Assembly: GCF_950295315.1 (NCBI RefSeq) | Contig: NW_026647341.1 | Coordinates: forward strand, 1 to 64,000 | Reading direction: 5' to 3' | Length of the DNA stretch: 64,000 nucleotides | From: Erinaceus europaeus | Lineage: Eukaryota > Chordata > Mammalia > Eulipotyphla > Erinaceidae | Shown here: in pieces, positions 37,727-48,714 of the stretch | How positions within the stretch are numbered: the first letter of the stretch is position 1 | Layout of the letters: each line of letters starts with the position of its first letter | Program-made: the position numbers and the translations under genes | Notes under the pieces: model-generated | What the model saw: only the letters and a program-made list of their open reading frames with translations | What the model was told of the DNA's origin: nothing | Databases searched by the model: none

Positions 37727-40700
37727 ATGGCGTTAAAATATCTTCAATCTTTGATATCAATAAATGTCAATGGAATGAATTCACCTATTAAAAGACACAG
37801 AGTAGGAAGGTGGATCAGAAAATACAACCCAACAATATGCTGTCTACAGGAAAATCACCTAACTCAACAAGACAAACACAGACTCAAAGTGAAAGGATGG
37901 AAAACTATCATACAAGCCAATGGCCCACAAAAAAGGGCAGGAACAGCTATTCTCATATCTGACATGATAGACTTTAAAATACATAAGATTAAAAAAGATA
38001 GGAATGGACACTACTTAATGCTCAGAGGATCAGTCAATCAAGAGGACTTAACAATTATTAACATCTATGCACCCAATGAGAAGCCATGTAAATACATCAA
38101 ACTTCTACTGAAAGAGCTACAGCAATATATTAACAGCAACACAATCATAGTAGGGGACTTCAACACCCCACTCTCTCAACTTGACAGATCATCCAGGCAG
38201 AAAATCAATAAAGACATAAGGGAGCTAAATGAAGAGATAGATAAACTAGAACTATTGGACATTTTCAGAGTCATTCATCCCAAGAATCTGGAATACACAT
38301 TTTACTCAAATCCACATGGGTCATTCTCAAGGATAGACCATATGTTAGGCCATAAAAACAGCATCAGCCAATTCAAGAGCATTGAAATCATCCCAAGAAT
38401 CTTCTCAGACCACAGTGGAATTAAACTAACACTTAACAATCAACAAAATATTAGTAATAGTCCCAAAATGTGGAAGCTCAACAGTATACTTCTTAACAAC
38501 CTCTGGGTCAAAGAGGAAATCAAGGAAGAAATCAAAATGTTTCGAGACTTCAATGAAAATGAAGACACAAGTTATCAAAATATTTGGGACACAGTTAAGG
38601 CAGTACTGAGAGGGAAGTACATAGCTATACAAGCACACATTAGGAAACAAGAAAAAGCACAAATAAACAGCCTGATTGCACATCTTAAAGACCTAGAAGA
38701 AGAACAACAAAGGAACCTAAAGCAACCAGAAGGACAGAAATCACTAAAGTTAGGGCAGAAATAAATAACATTGAGAATAGGAAAACCATACAAAAGATCA
38801 ATGAAAGTAAATGTTAGTTCTTCAAAAGAGCAAACAAAATCGACAAACCTTTAGCCAGACTCACAAAACAAAAAAGGGAGAAGACCCAAATAAATTGGAC
38901 AGTAAATGAAAGAGGAGATATCACAACAGACACCGCAGAAATTCAACATATCATGCGAGGCTTCTATGAACAACTATATGCCACCAAGCTAGAGAACCTG
39001 GAAGAAATGGACGATTTCCTAGATACCTACCAACTTCCAAAACTAAATAAAGAGGAAATGGATAACATGAACAGGCCCATCACAGCTAATGAAATTGAAA
39101 CAGTTATCAAAAATCTCCCCAAAAATAAAAGTCCAGGACCAGATGGTTTTACAAATGAATTCTACAAAACCTTCAAAGAAGAACTAATACCTCTACTTTT
39201 AAAAGTCTTCCAGAAGATTGAAGACACTGGACTACTCCCTGCCAGCTTCTATGAAGCTAACATCACTCTGATACCAAAACCAGACAGGGACATAACCAAA
39301 AAAGAAAACTACAGACCAATATCTCTGATGAACATGGATGCTAAAATATTGAACAAAATTCTAGCCAACTGGATACAGCAGTCTATTAAAAAGATTGCTC
39401 ATCATGACCAAGTGGGGTTTATCCCAGGCATAGAAGGTTGGTTTAATGTACGTAAATCAATCAATGTGATCCACCACATCAACAAAAGCAAGACCAAAAA
39501 CTACATGGTCATATCAATAGATGCAGAGAAAGCCTTTGACAAAATACAACATCCCTTTATGATTAAAACACTACAAAAAATAGGAATAGATGGAAAATTC
39601 CTGAAGATAGTGGAGTCTATATATAGCAAACCTACAGCCAACATCGTACTCAGTGGTGAAAAACTGGAAGCATTTCCACTCAGATCAGGTACTAGACAGG
39701 GCTGCCCACTATCACCATTACTATTCAACATAGTGTTGGAAGTTCTTGCCATAGCAATCAGGCAGGAGCAAGGAATTAAAGGGATACAGATTGGAAGAGA
39801 AGAAGTCAAACTCTCCTTATTTGCAGATGACATGATAGTATACACAGAAAAACCTAAGGAATCCAGCAAGAAGCTTTTGGAAATCATCAGGAAATACAGT
39901 AAGGTGTCAGGCTACAAAATTAACATTCAAAAGTCAGTGGCATTCCTCTATGCAAACACTAAGCTAGAAGAAATTGAAATCCAGAAATCACTTCCTTTTA
40001 CTATAGCAACAAAAACAGTAAAATATCTAGGAGTAAACCTAACCAAAGAAGTGAAAGACTTGTATACTGAAAATTATGAGGCACTACTCAAGGAAATTGA
40101 AAAAGACACAAAGAAGTGGAAGATATTCCATGTTCATGGGTGGGTAGAATTAACATCATCAAAATGAATGTACTACGCAGAGCCATCTACAAATTTAATG
40201 CTATCCCCATCAAGATCCCAAGCACATTTTTTAGGAGAATAGAACAAATGCTACAAATGTTTATCTGGAACCAGAAAAGACCTAGAATTGCCAAAACAAT
40301 CTTGAGAAAAAAAGAACAGAACGGGAGGCATCACACTCCCAGATCTCAAACTATATTATAGGGCCATTGTCATCAAAACTGCTTGGTACTGAAACATGAA
40401 TAGACACACTGACCAGTGAAATAGAATTGAGAGGCCAGAAGTGAGCCCCCACACCTATGGACATCTAATCTTTGACAAAGGGGCTCAGACTATTAAATGG
40501 GGAAAGCAGAGTCTCTTTAACAAATGGTGTCGGAAACAATGGGTTGAAACATGCAGAAAAATGAAACCGAACCACTATATTTCACCAAATACAAAAGTAA
40601 ATTCCAAGTGGATCAAGACTTGGATGTTAGACTACAAACTATCAGATACTTAGAAGAAAGTACTGGCAGAACTCTTTTCCGTATACATTTTAAAGACATC

Positions 40701-41490
40701 TTCAATGAAATGAATCCAATTACAAAGAAGACTAAGGCAAATATAAACCTATGGGACTACATCAAATTCAAAACCTTCTTCACAGCAAAAGAAACCATTA
40801 CCCAAACCAAGAGACCCCTCACAGAATGGGAGAAGATCTTTACATGCCACACATCAGACAAGAGTTTAATAACCAACATATATAAAGAGCTTGCCAAACT
40901 CAACAACAAGACAACAAATAACCCCATCCAAAAATGGGGGGAGGACTTGGACAAAATATTCACCACAGAAGAGATCCAAAAGGCTGAGAAACACATGAAA
41001 AAATGCTCCAAGTCTCTGATTGTCAGAGAAAGGCAAATAAAGACAACAACGAGATACCACTTCACTCCTGTGAGAATGTCATACATCAGAAAAGGTAACA
41101 GCAGCAAATGCTGGAGAGGGTGTGGGGTCAAAGGAACCCTCCTACACTGCTTGTGGGAATGTCAATTGGTCCAACCAACCTCTGTGGAGAACAGTTTGGA
41201 GAACTCTCAGAAGGCTAGAAATGGACCTACCCTATGATCCTGCAATTCCTCTCCTGGGGATATATCCAAAGGAACCCAACATATCCATCCAAAAAGATCT
41301 GTGTACACATATGTTCTTGGCAGCACAATTTGTAATAGCCAAAACCTGGAAGCAACCCAGGTGTCCAACAACAGAGGAGTGGCTGAGCAAGTTGTGGTAT
41401 ATATACACAATGGAATACTACTCAGCTGTAAAGTTTGTGACGTCACCGTTTTCAGCCGATCTTGGATGGACCTTGAAAAAATCATGTTGA
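37727..41490 (+). pseudogene. L1 ORF2 (endonuclease/reverse transcriptase), broken, copy 2
   Basis: The ATG at 37727, 56 bp after the ORF1 stop position, opens [20 protein letters not shown]. The endonuclease domain is open to 38764. One C is missing near 38717 compared with copy 1, which shifts the frame, and a Trp codon is TAG at 38815-38817 (Cys-Trp-Phe-Phe in copy 1). The reverse transcriptase is open at 38953-40167 with [13 protein letters not shown] and the catalytic FADD at 39820-39831. Further frame changes occur near 40140 and 40320 and in the C-terminal third. Reverse transcriptase motifs are intact but the whole protein is not. Confidence 0.93.
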
Positions 41491-41795
41491 GTGAAATAAG
41501 TCAGAAACAGAAGGATGAATATGGGATGATCTCACTCTCAGGCCGAAGTGAAAAACAAGATCAGAAAAGAAAACAGAAGTAGAACCTGAAATGGAATTGG
41601 CGTATCGCACCAAAGTAAAAGACTCTGGGGTGAGTGGGTAGGGAGAATACAGGTCCAAGAAGGATTCAGAGGACCTAGTGGGGGTTGTATTGTTATATGG
41701 GTAACTGGGGAATGTTATGCATGTACAAACTATTGTACTTACTGTTGAATGTGAAACATTAATTCCCCAATTAATAAAAAATAAAACAATTAAAA
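41491..41795 (+). other. L1 3' UTR, copy 2
   Basis: Ends 'gtgaaacattaattcccc', AATAAA and an A-rich tail; matches the 3' UTR of copy 1 (12148-12462). Confidence 0.85.
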
Positions 41796-41816
41796 AAGTA
41801 AGTAAATAGATACATA

Positions 41817-42378
41817 ATGCCCTGGAGGGGCAGCTGTCCATAACCCTTGGGGGTCCCTCTGCGGTCAGCCACACACAGGCCTCAGAAACTCAGCCCTGGC
41901 CCCCACTACCCATTCCCCACCCCCCAGGAGAGCCTTTCCTGGTGTGGCTGCTGTCATTGTCATAGGCAGAGTCAGCAAGAAAAAGGCCTCGCCAGCACTC
42001 TCCACCCTGGGGACAAAGGAGGAGGAGATGCCCCCTCCTGCTGCACCCCCCAGCCTGCCTGCCCCACCCCAGGCCAGGTGCCCCAGGCAATGAGCCCTAC
42101 TCTGCCTCTGTGTTTTCTGCTTACTGGGTTGGGGTGAGAGGGACAGGAAACCCCAACCCCAGCTGAGGTCTGGACCCCAAGGTCCAAGTGGGCCCCACTC
42201 ACCTTAGCTCCAGCCTTCTGAGCTGGGGGGTAGGTGGTTGACCTAGTGGGTGCAGTAGCCTGGGGACCCTGGCCTTCCCTTCTGGGCTTCTGTGGCTCTC
42301 ATCCCATTCCTAGGAGAAAACCCAGACACCAAACCCCCATGTGTGCTCTTCTTGCTCTTTGAAAACAAATCCAGTTTC
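41817..42378. other. Single-copy GC-rich intergenic block
   Basis: Repeat-free, pyrimidine-rich and CpG-poor. No exon or known motif that I can support. Confidence 0.55.
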
Positions 42379-42379
42379 A

Positions 42380-42550
42380 GGCTGGTGGAATAACTCGCCT
42401 GGACGTTGCGCTGCTTTGCCGGGCGCACGACCCAGTTTCAAGACCAACCCTCATCGAATGGAGGAAGTCAGGGCTGGGGTCTCTTTCACTTTCTCTCTCT
42501 CTCTGCTTCTCTGACTCTGGGTGTGTGTCTCTATTTGAAAAAGTTATCTC
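42380..42550 (+). mobile_element. SINE-E (family exemplar)
   Basis: About 165 bp: head 'ggaataactcgcctggacgt', 'gctgctttgccgggcgcacg', B-box region 'acccagtttcaagacc', 'atcgaatggaggaagtcagg', a CT body and end 'ctctatttgaaaaagttatc'. Older than A to D by divergence. Confidence 0.85.
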
Positions 42551-42555
42551 AGTGT

Positions 42556-42725
42556 GGTCCGGGAGGTGGCGCAGTGGAAAAAGTGTTGGACTCTCAAGCA
42601 TAAGGTCCTGAGTTTAATCCCTGGCAGCACATGTGTGAGTGATGTCTGGTTCTTTCGCTCTCTCCTCCTATCCCTCTCATTAATAGATAAATAATATATA
42701 TATAAAATATATATATATATATAAA
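42556..42725 (+). mobile_element. SINE-C with (TA)n tail
   Basis: Plus C 'gtccgggaggtggcgcagtg', well preserved; (TA)n at 42689-42722. Confidence 0.93.
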
Positions 42726-42779
42726 AAGAAAAAGTTGTTTCGAAACAATGAGAGCCCAATAAGGATAAAATAAAACGAT

Positions 42780-42805
42780 AAAGAAGAAAGGAAGGAAGAA
42801 AGAAA

Positions 42806-42857
<52 letters not shown>
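42780..42857 (+). repeat. (GAAA)n microsatellite
   Basis: About 75 bp of GAAA/GGAA next to a SINE-B head. Confidence 0.95.
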
Positions 42858-43076
42858 GAGGCGCTGGGTGGTGGTACACCTGGTTGAGGGCACATGTTAC
42901 CATGCACAAAGACCCGGGTTCAAGCCCCTGGTCCCCACCTGCAGGAGGAAAGCTTTGTAAGTGATGAAGCAGTGCTGCAGTTGTCTCTCTCCTTCTCTAT
43001 CTTCCCCCTCCCTTTCGATTTCTGAAAGTCTCTATCCAATAAACAAATAAAGATAATAAAAAAAGAAAAAAGAAAA
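42858..43076 (+). mobile_element. SINE-B
   Basis: Plus B 'gcgctgggtggtggtacacc' to 'tctatccaataaacaaataa'. Confidence 0.93.
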
Positions 43077-43091
43077 GAAAACCCCATTTTT

Positions 43092-43312
43092 GGGGCTGGG
43101 TGGTGGCGCACCTGGTTGAGCGCACATGTTACAGTGTTACTCGGACCCCAGGTTCGAGTCCCCGGACTAGTCCCCACCTGCAGGGGGAAAGCTTCACAAG
43201 GGGTGAAGCAGGGCTGCAGGTGTCTTTTTGTCTCTCTCCCTCTCTATCATTCCCTTCCCTCTCAATTTCTGGCTGTTTCAAATAAATAAGTAAAGATTAA
43301 ACAAAAAAGAAA
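43092..43312 (+). mobile_element. SINE-B
   Basis: Second plus B in tandem; a few extra bases before the B box 'caggttcgagtccccgg'. Confidence 0.93.
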
Positions 43313-43380
43313 ATTCCATTTGTATCTTGGCGAGATCCTTGAGGATAAGGCAACTACTTTGTCCATTTCATTTATTTGAT

Positions 43381-43468
43381 TTTTTTTTTTTGTCACCAAG
43401 GTTATCTCTGGAGTTCGATGTCAGCACTAGGATTCCACTGCTACTGGAGGCCTTCCCCTCCTTTTTCC
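43381..43468 (-). mobile_element. SINE-A 3' extension fragment
   Basis: Poly-T then 'accaaggttatctctggagt'; only the extension remains. Confidence 0.65.
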
Positions 43469-43499
43469 TTTAATTTTTTTATTGTTCTCATATTGTAAA

Positions 43500-43632
43500 G
43501 TATATTTATTTATTAATGGATAGAGACAGAGAGAAATTGAGATTGGGAATGGAAGAGAGAGAGAGGGCTTGAACCTGGATCTTTGTGCACTGTAGTGTGT
43601 GCACTTAACCAGGTGTACCACTGCCTGTCCCT
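43500..43632 (-). mobile_element. SINE-B, internally deleted
   Basis: Reverse B lacking the core between the body and B box ('gagagggcttgaacctggat'). Confidence 0.8.
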
Positions 43633-43635
43633 TCT

Positions 43636-43816
43636 AATTTTTATTAGATAGGACAGAGAGAAATTGAGGGAGGAAGGGGAGATGGGGTGAGGGGAAAGAG
43701 GGACAGGCACCTGCTTCACCACTTGTGAAGTATCTCCCTGTAGGTGGGGAGTAGACACTCCGGACCCTTGTGTTGTGTAACATGTATGCTTAACCAGGTG
43801 TGCCACTGTCTGGCCC
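43636..43816 (-). mobile_element. SINE-B
   Basis: Reverse B: 'attagataggacagagagaa' to 'accaggtgtgccactgtctg'. Confidence 0.88.
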
Positions 43817-43876
43817 ACCTCTTTCATTCTTTTAATAAATCTATTTTAAAGGATATGTTAGTTTTATTTTATTTTA

Positions 43877-44600
43877 TTTACTTATTTTTTTTAATTTATA
43901 AAAAGGAAACATTGAAAAAACCATAGGATAAGAGGGGTACAACTCCACACAATTCCCACCACCAAAACTCTGTATCCCATCCCCTTCACTGACAGCTTTC
44001 CTATTCTTCAATCCTCTGGGAGTATGGACCCAAGGTCATTGTGGGATGCAGAAGGTGGAAGGTCTGGCTTCTGTAATTGCTTCCCCACTGAACATGGGCG
44101 TTGACAGGTCGATCCATATTCCCAGCCTGCCTCTCTTTCCCTAGTGGGGCAGGGTTCTGGACAGAGCTCCAGGGCACATTGGTGGGGTTGTCTGTCCAGG
44201 GAAGTCTGGTTGGCATCATGCTAGCATCTGGAACCTGGTGGCTGAAAAGAGAGTTAACATATAAAGCCAGACAAATTGTTGAACAATCATGAACCTAAAA
44301 GCTGGAACAGTACAGATGAAGAGTTGGTGGGTCTCCATTTTGTAGATAGCTAGTAGGCATATTTTAGTTATATTCCAAAGGGTCTGTGGCTATACTAGTT
44401 TTTTTTAATTTTTCTTTTCCCCTGAGCCTGAAATCTGATATGCAGGTAGATCCTAGTTATTGCCTGGGGAGATGATGTCATGGCTGGAAAAGGAACAGAA
44501 AGCTGGATCAGGGAAGAGAGTAGCTCCCTAATATGGGAAAGGGGTATAAATATTGTTGACTGTAAACCCAACTGATTTGATTTGGTCTGGAGCCCATATT
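43877..44600 (-). mobile_element. Older L1-type 3' end (second lineage)
   Basis: A 720-bp repeat-like block beginning with a T-rich tail, then 'aaaccataggataagagggg' and 'acacaattcccaccaccaaa'. In minus-strand order it ends with 'ggtggtgggaattgtgtgg' and an A-rich tail, which resembles the 3' ends of mammalian L1 lineages that differ from copies 1 and 2. The family call is from memory of the motif and should be read as probable. Confidence 0.55.
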
Positions 44601-44621
44601 CATATTCATATATTTTTAGAT

Positions 44622-44888
44622 TTTTTAAATTTATTCTTTTTGGTGCCCTTGTTGTTTTATTGTTGTAGTTATTGATGTCATTGTTGTTGGATAGGACAGA
44701 GAGAAATGGAGAGAGGAGGGAAAGACAGAGAGGAGGAGAGAAAGATAGACACCTGCAGACCTGGTTCACTGCTTGTGAAGCGACTCCCCTGCAGGTGGGG
44801 AGTTGGGGGCTCGAACCAGTATTCTTAACGCCGGTCCTTGTGCTTTGGGCCACCTGCGCTTAACCCGCTGAACTACCATCAGACTCCC
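44622..44888 (-). mobile_element. SINE-A
   Basis: Reverse A, near full length, head 'acccgctgaactaccatcag'. Confidence 0.92.
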
Positions 44889-44895
44889 AAGATAT

Positions 44896-45197
44896 GTTAT
44901 TTATTTATTTATTTATTTTTAAATATTAATTTTATTCCCTTTTGTTGCCCTTGCTGTTTTTTTGTTATTGTTGTAGTTACTGTTGATATCATAGTTGTTG
45001 GATAAGACAGAGAGAAATGGAGAGCGGAGGGGAAGACAGAGACAAGAAGAGAAAGACAGACACTTGCAGACTTGCTTGACTGCTTTCAAAGTGACCTACC
45101 TGCAGGTGGGGAGCCAGGGGCTCGAACCGGGATCCTTATGCTGGTCCTTGCGCTTTGGGCACCTGCGCTTAACCCGCTGCACTACCGCCGGATTCCC
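44896..45197 (-). mobile_element. SINE-A in tandem
   Basis: A second reverse A directly follows; head 'acccgctgcactaccgccgg'. Confidence 0.92.
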
Positions 45198-45205
45198 CAT
45201 TATTT

Positions 45206-45395
45206 TTTAATATATATATATTTCTTATTTATTGGATATAGGCAGAGAGGAACTGGGGGGGGAATAGAGAGACAGAGAGAGAGGCACTTACAGCATTGGT
45301 TCAGCTCTTGTGAAGCTTCTCCCCTGAAGGTGGGGACTGGGGGCTAGAACCCAGGTCTTTGAACATGGTGATGTGCGTACTCAACCAGGTGTGGC
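45206..45395 (-). mobile_element. SINE-B
   Basis: Reverse B 'tattggatataggcagagag' to 'actcaaccaggtgtgg'. Confidence 0.85.
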
Positions 45396-45406
45396 TGACA
45401 TCCTAC

Positions 45407-45509
45407 TTTTTAAATTTTTTTTTTATCAGACCATTGTTCAGCTCTGGCTGATGTTGGTGCTGAGGATTGAACCTGGGACCTCTGGTGCCTCAGGCATGAA
45501 AGTCTTTTT
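45407..45509 (-). mobile_element. SINE-D, interrupted (left part)
   Basis: Reverse D up to 'caggcatgaaagtcttttt'; resumes at 45705 after a SINE-A insertion. Confidence 0.85.
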
Positions 45510-45704
45510 CATATATATATATATATTTATTTATTCCCTTTTGTTGCCCTTGTTGTTTTATGGTTGTAGTTATTCTTGTTGTCGTTGTTGTTGGATAGGA
45601 CAGAGAGAAATGGAGAGGGAAGGGGAAGACAGAGAAGGGGAGAGAAAGAGAGACACCTGCAGACCTGCTTCACCGCTTGTGAAGGGACTCCCCGGCAGGT
45701 GGAG
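45510..45704 (-). mobile_element. SINE-A, 5' truncated, with 18-bp target duplication
   Basis: Reverse A lacking its tRNA-like head: on the minus strand it starts in 'ccacctgccggggagtccc'. AGGCATGAAAGTCTTTTT flanks it exactly at 45492-45509 and 45705-45722, so truncation happened at insertion, not later. Confidence 0.95.
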
Positions 45705-45754
45705 AGGCATGAAAGTCTTTTTGCAGACCCATTCTGTTTTCTTCCCAGCCCCCT
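45705..45754 (-). mobile_element. SINE-D, interrupted (right part)
   Basis: Repeats the target duplication and completes the D copy ('cttcccagcccccta'). Confidence 0.85.
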
Positions 45755-45758
45755 ATTT

Positions 45759-45895
45759 TATTTTTTTAATTCATTTTTCTTTTCTGTTTTCTTTTTCTTT
45801 CCCAGAGCACTGCTCAGCTCTGCCTGATGGAATTGAACCTGAGACCTTGGGGTCTTAGGCACCAATCTCTTTGGAGAACCATTTATGCTCTCACA
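45759..45895 (-). mobile_element. SINE-D
   Basis: Reverse D: 'gagcactgctcagctctgcc' and 'gagaaccatttatgctctca'. Confidence 0.8.
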
Positions 45896-45942
45896 CTCTC
45901 TCTCTCTTATCCAGATTTATTTATTAATAAGAGAGAGAAGAG

Positions 45943-46305
45943 GGGGTTGGGAGGTAGTGAAGTGGGTTAAGTGCACATGACACGAAGCACAAGGACCAGT
46001 GTAGGGATCCCAGTTTGAGCCCCTGGCTCCCCACCTACAAGGGGGTCACTTCACAAGCAGTGAAGCAGGTCTGCAAATGTCTTTCTCTCCCCCTCTGTCT
46101 CCCCCTCCTCTCTAGACTTCTCTCTTGTCCTATCCAGCAACAATAATAATAACCACAAAAACAATAAAACAACAAGGGCAACAAAAGGAAAAAAATAGCC
46201 TCTAGGAGCATTGGATTCATGGTGCAGGCACTGAGCCCCAGCAATAACCCTGGAGGCAAATAACAACAACAATAACAATAGTAATAATAATAACAACAAC
46301 AACAG
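45943..46305 (+). mobile_element. SINE-A, long form
   Basis: Plus A with the AAC tail and also the 3' extension, then an AAC/AAT triplet run. It shows the full order head, body, tail, extension, second tail. Confidence 0.92.
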
Positions 46306-46313
46306 AGAGAAGG

Positions 46314-46596
46314 AGGGGCTGGGCAGTTGCGCACCTGGTTAAGTGCATATATCATCCATGGGCTAGAACCAGGGTTCGAGTCCCCACTACCCACTTGCCT
46401 GGGAGACACTTCACAAGTGGTGAAGCAGGTCTTTTTCTCTCCCTCTCCATCTCCCCCTCCCTTCTCAACTTCTCTCTATCCTGTCAAATATAATACAAAG
46501 GAAAAAACAGAAAACAGAAAAAATGGCTGCCAGGAGTGGTGGTCGATTTGTAGTGCTGGCACTAAACCCAAGCAGTAACTCTGGTGGTAATAAAAC
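46314..46596 (+). mobile_element. SINE-B with A-type 3' extension
   Basis: B head 'gggctgggcagttgcgcacc' and body, then the extension 'atggctgccaggagtggtgg' to 'gcagtaactctggtggtaat'. Confidence 0.85.
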
Positions 46597-46605
46597 AAAT
46601 AAATA

Positions 46606-46612
46606 TAAGAGA

Positions 46613-46651
<39 letters not shown>

Positions 46652-46728
46652 CAGAGCATCCCTCTGGCACATCCCTCAGGCCTCCACGCCTAAGATGCCA
46701 ATGGCTTTATCTACTGCACCCTTCTCAG
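46606..46728 (-). mobile_element. SINE-C, divergent, with (AG)n
   Basis: (AG)n at 46613-46649, then 'catccctctggcacatccct' and 'tggctttatctactgcaccc'. Confidence 0.65.
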
Positions 46729-47009
46729 AGCACAGAGACCCAGGATCGGGGATGGGGTGGGGGTAGGGGAGAAGGTGGTGGCCAGTCTGCAGGTGCATTC
46801 AACAGTGAGTGTCCACAAGGCCTCACTGGGTGCCTGTCCCCTCCCCCAACACCTTCCCATACCAAAGGGGAGAAAAGGGGAGGTGAACTTGAGCTGGGCT
46901 TATCTGTTAGATAAAGGGGTTGGGGGCTCTCCTGGTAGAAGAACCAGCAAGGTCAAAAGCAGGGGGTTAGCTTATTGTGATTATTACTTTTAACAATAAT
47001 AATAGTTCT
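46729..47009. other. Single-copy intergenic sequence
   Basis: No element or exon recognised. Confidence 0.5.
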
Positions 47010-47133
47010 TAATTTAATTTTAGTAGAGCATTGCTCTGCTCTGGCTGATGGTGGTGCTGGGGATTGAACCTGGGACCTCAGAGTTTCTGCTATGAAAGTC
47101 TTTTTTGCAGAACCAATATTCTTTCTCTCCATC
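47010..47133 (-). mobile_element. SINE-D
   Basis: Reverse D: 'gctctggctgatggtggtgc' and 'cttttttgcagaaccaatat'. Confidence 0.85.
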
Positions 47134-47149
47134 CTCCTCTTCTTCATTT

Positions 47150-47442
47150 AATTTTTTAAACTTTTTATATTTATATATTTTCCCTTTTGTTGCCCTTGCT
47201 GTTTTTTATTGTTGTTGTAGTTATTATTGTTGTTGTTATTGATGTTGTCATTGTTGGATAGGACAGAGAGAAATGGAGAGAGGAGGGGAAGACAGAGAGG
47301 GAGGGAGAAAGACAGACACCTGCAGACCTGCTTCACTGCCTGTGAAGCGACTCCCCTGCAGGTGGGGAGCCAGGGGCTCGAACCGGAATCCTTGTGCATT
47401 GCGCCACCTGCGCTTAACCCGCTGCGCTACTGCCCGACTCCT
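47150..47442 (-). mobile_element. SINE-A
   Basis: Reverse A, young-looking, head 'acccgctgcgctactgcccg'; part of the region before the A box is deleted. Confidence 0.93.
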
Positions 47443-47445
47443 ATT

Positions 47446-47737
47446 AATTTATTTTTAAATTTTATTTTTTTAATTGCCACCAGGGTTGTTGCTGGGGCCT
47501 GCACAACGAATTAACTGTTCCTGGCAGTCATTTTTTCATTTTTTTTTCTTCTTTCTACTTTATTTGATAAGACAGAGAGAAATTTGAGTAGGGGAGGGAG
47601 CTAGAAAGGGAGACATCTGCAGACCTGCTTCAGCACTTGTGAAGCTTCCCCCCTGCAGGTGGGAACAGAGACTTGAACCAGGGTTCTTCTGCACTGTCAT
47701 GTGTGTGCTCAACCAGGTGCACCACTACCCGGCCCCT
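47446..47737 (-). mobile_element. SINE-B, long form
   Basis: Reverse extension ('gccaccagggttgttgctgg'), body and head 'accaggtgcaccactacccg'. Confidence 0.88.
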
Positions 47738-47758
47738 ATTACTATTATTTATTTATTT

Positions 47759-47872
47759 AGCGACCTGGGTGGTAGCACAGTGGATGAAACATTGGAGTCT
47801 CAAACATGAGATCCCAGCATTTCATGTGCCAGAATGATGTCCTGGTTCTCTTTCTCGTTAACAAGCAAATAA
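47759..47872 (+). mobile_element. SINE-C
   Basis: 'ctgggtggtagcacagtgga' and 'tgtgccagaatgatgtcctg'. Confidence 0.8.
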
Positions 47873-47875
47873 CTG

Positions 47876-48000
47876 GGGCCAGGTGGTGGTGCACCTGGTT
47901 AAGCGCGTGCGTGCACACGCATGCACGCACACGCATGCACGCACAAGCACTCACGCACATGCACGCATGCACACGCACGCACACACACCACAACGAACAA
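47876..48000 (+). repeat. SINE-B head running into alternating purine-pyrimidine tract
   Basis: 'ggtggtggtgcacctggtta' is a B head. From about 47903 to 47990 the sequence becomes GC/CA/TG dinucleotides (GCGTGCGTGCACACGCATGC and similar), replacing the SINE body. Confidence 0.85.
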
Positions 48001-48018
48001 GGGGAAAAAGAAAACAGA

Positions 48019-48120
48019 CACCTATTATAGGGAGATGGGAAATTGCGCCCATGTGTCAACAACTGTACTTTGACTCATTGTCCCTGCAATGAAATGATTT
48101 GAACAATAAAGAATTACTCA
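48019..48120 (+). mobile_element. Probable L1 3' end fragment
   Basis: 'atgggaaattgcgcccatg', 'caacaactgtactttgactc' and a terminal AATAAAG fit the 3' end of an L1 subfamily. Inferred from resemblance to the other L1 ends in this window. Confidence 0.5.
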
Positions 48121-48123
48121 TTT

Positions 48124-48419
48124 AGGGGCCGTGTGGTTAAGCGCACATGGCGCGAAGCTCAAGGACCAGCGTAAGGATCCCAGTTCGAACCTTCGGCTCC
48201 CCACGTGCAGGAGGGTTGCTTCACAAGTGGTGAAGCAGGTCTGCAGGTGTCTGTCTTTCTCTCCGCTCTGTTTTCCCCTCCTCTCTTGGTTTCAAACTCT
48301 GTCCTATCCAACAACAGCAATAACAAGGGCAATAAAAATGGGAAAAAATGGCCTCCAGGAGCAATGGATTGTTAGTGCAGGCTCTGAGCCCCAGCGATAA
48401 CCCTGGAGGAATAAAAAAA
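48124..48419 (+). mobile_element. SINE-A, long form
   Basis: Plus A with a small head deletion and extension 'ggcctccaggagcaatggat'. Confidence 0.9.
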
Positions 48420-48442
48420 TTATTCATTTATTTGTATTTTAA

Positions 48443-48714
48443 AAAATATTTATTTTATTTATTCCCTTTTGTTGCCCTTGTTTTTTTTGTTGTAGTTATT
48501 ATTGTTATTGATGTCGTCGTTGTTGGATAGGACAGAGAGAAATGGAGAAAGGAGGGGAAGACAGAGAGGGGGAGAGAAAGACACCTGCAGACCTGCTTCA
48601 CCGCTTGAGAAGCGACTCCCCTGCAGGTGAGGAGCCAGAGGCTTAAACAGGGATCCTTATGCAGGTCCTTTTGCTTTGCGCCATTTGCGCTTAACCCGTG
48701 CTACTTCTGACTCC
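48443..48714 (-). mobile_element. SINE-A
   Basis: Reverse A facing the copy to its left; (inverted pair) head 'cgcttaacccgtgctacttc'. Confidence 0.92.

Larger units (their letters stand above)
35904..41795 (+). mobile_element. Full-length L1 retrotransposon copy 2
   Basis: 5892 bp from the 5' UTR start (GAGACTTCCGGAGG) to an A-rich end with AATAAA. It is flanked by a perfect 14-bp target duplication AAGTAAGTAAATAG (35890-35903 and 41796-41809). It inserted into the tail of a SINE-C already carrying the 190-bp retroposon. Both ORFs are broken, so it is not autonomous. Confidence 0.96.

Noticed and set aside
36703..41490. Potentially active L1
   Set aside because: ORF1 has frame changes after 37420. 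ORF2 has a one-base loss near 38717, a TAG at 38815-38817 and further frame changes, so it cannot make full proteins as given.
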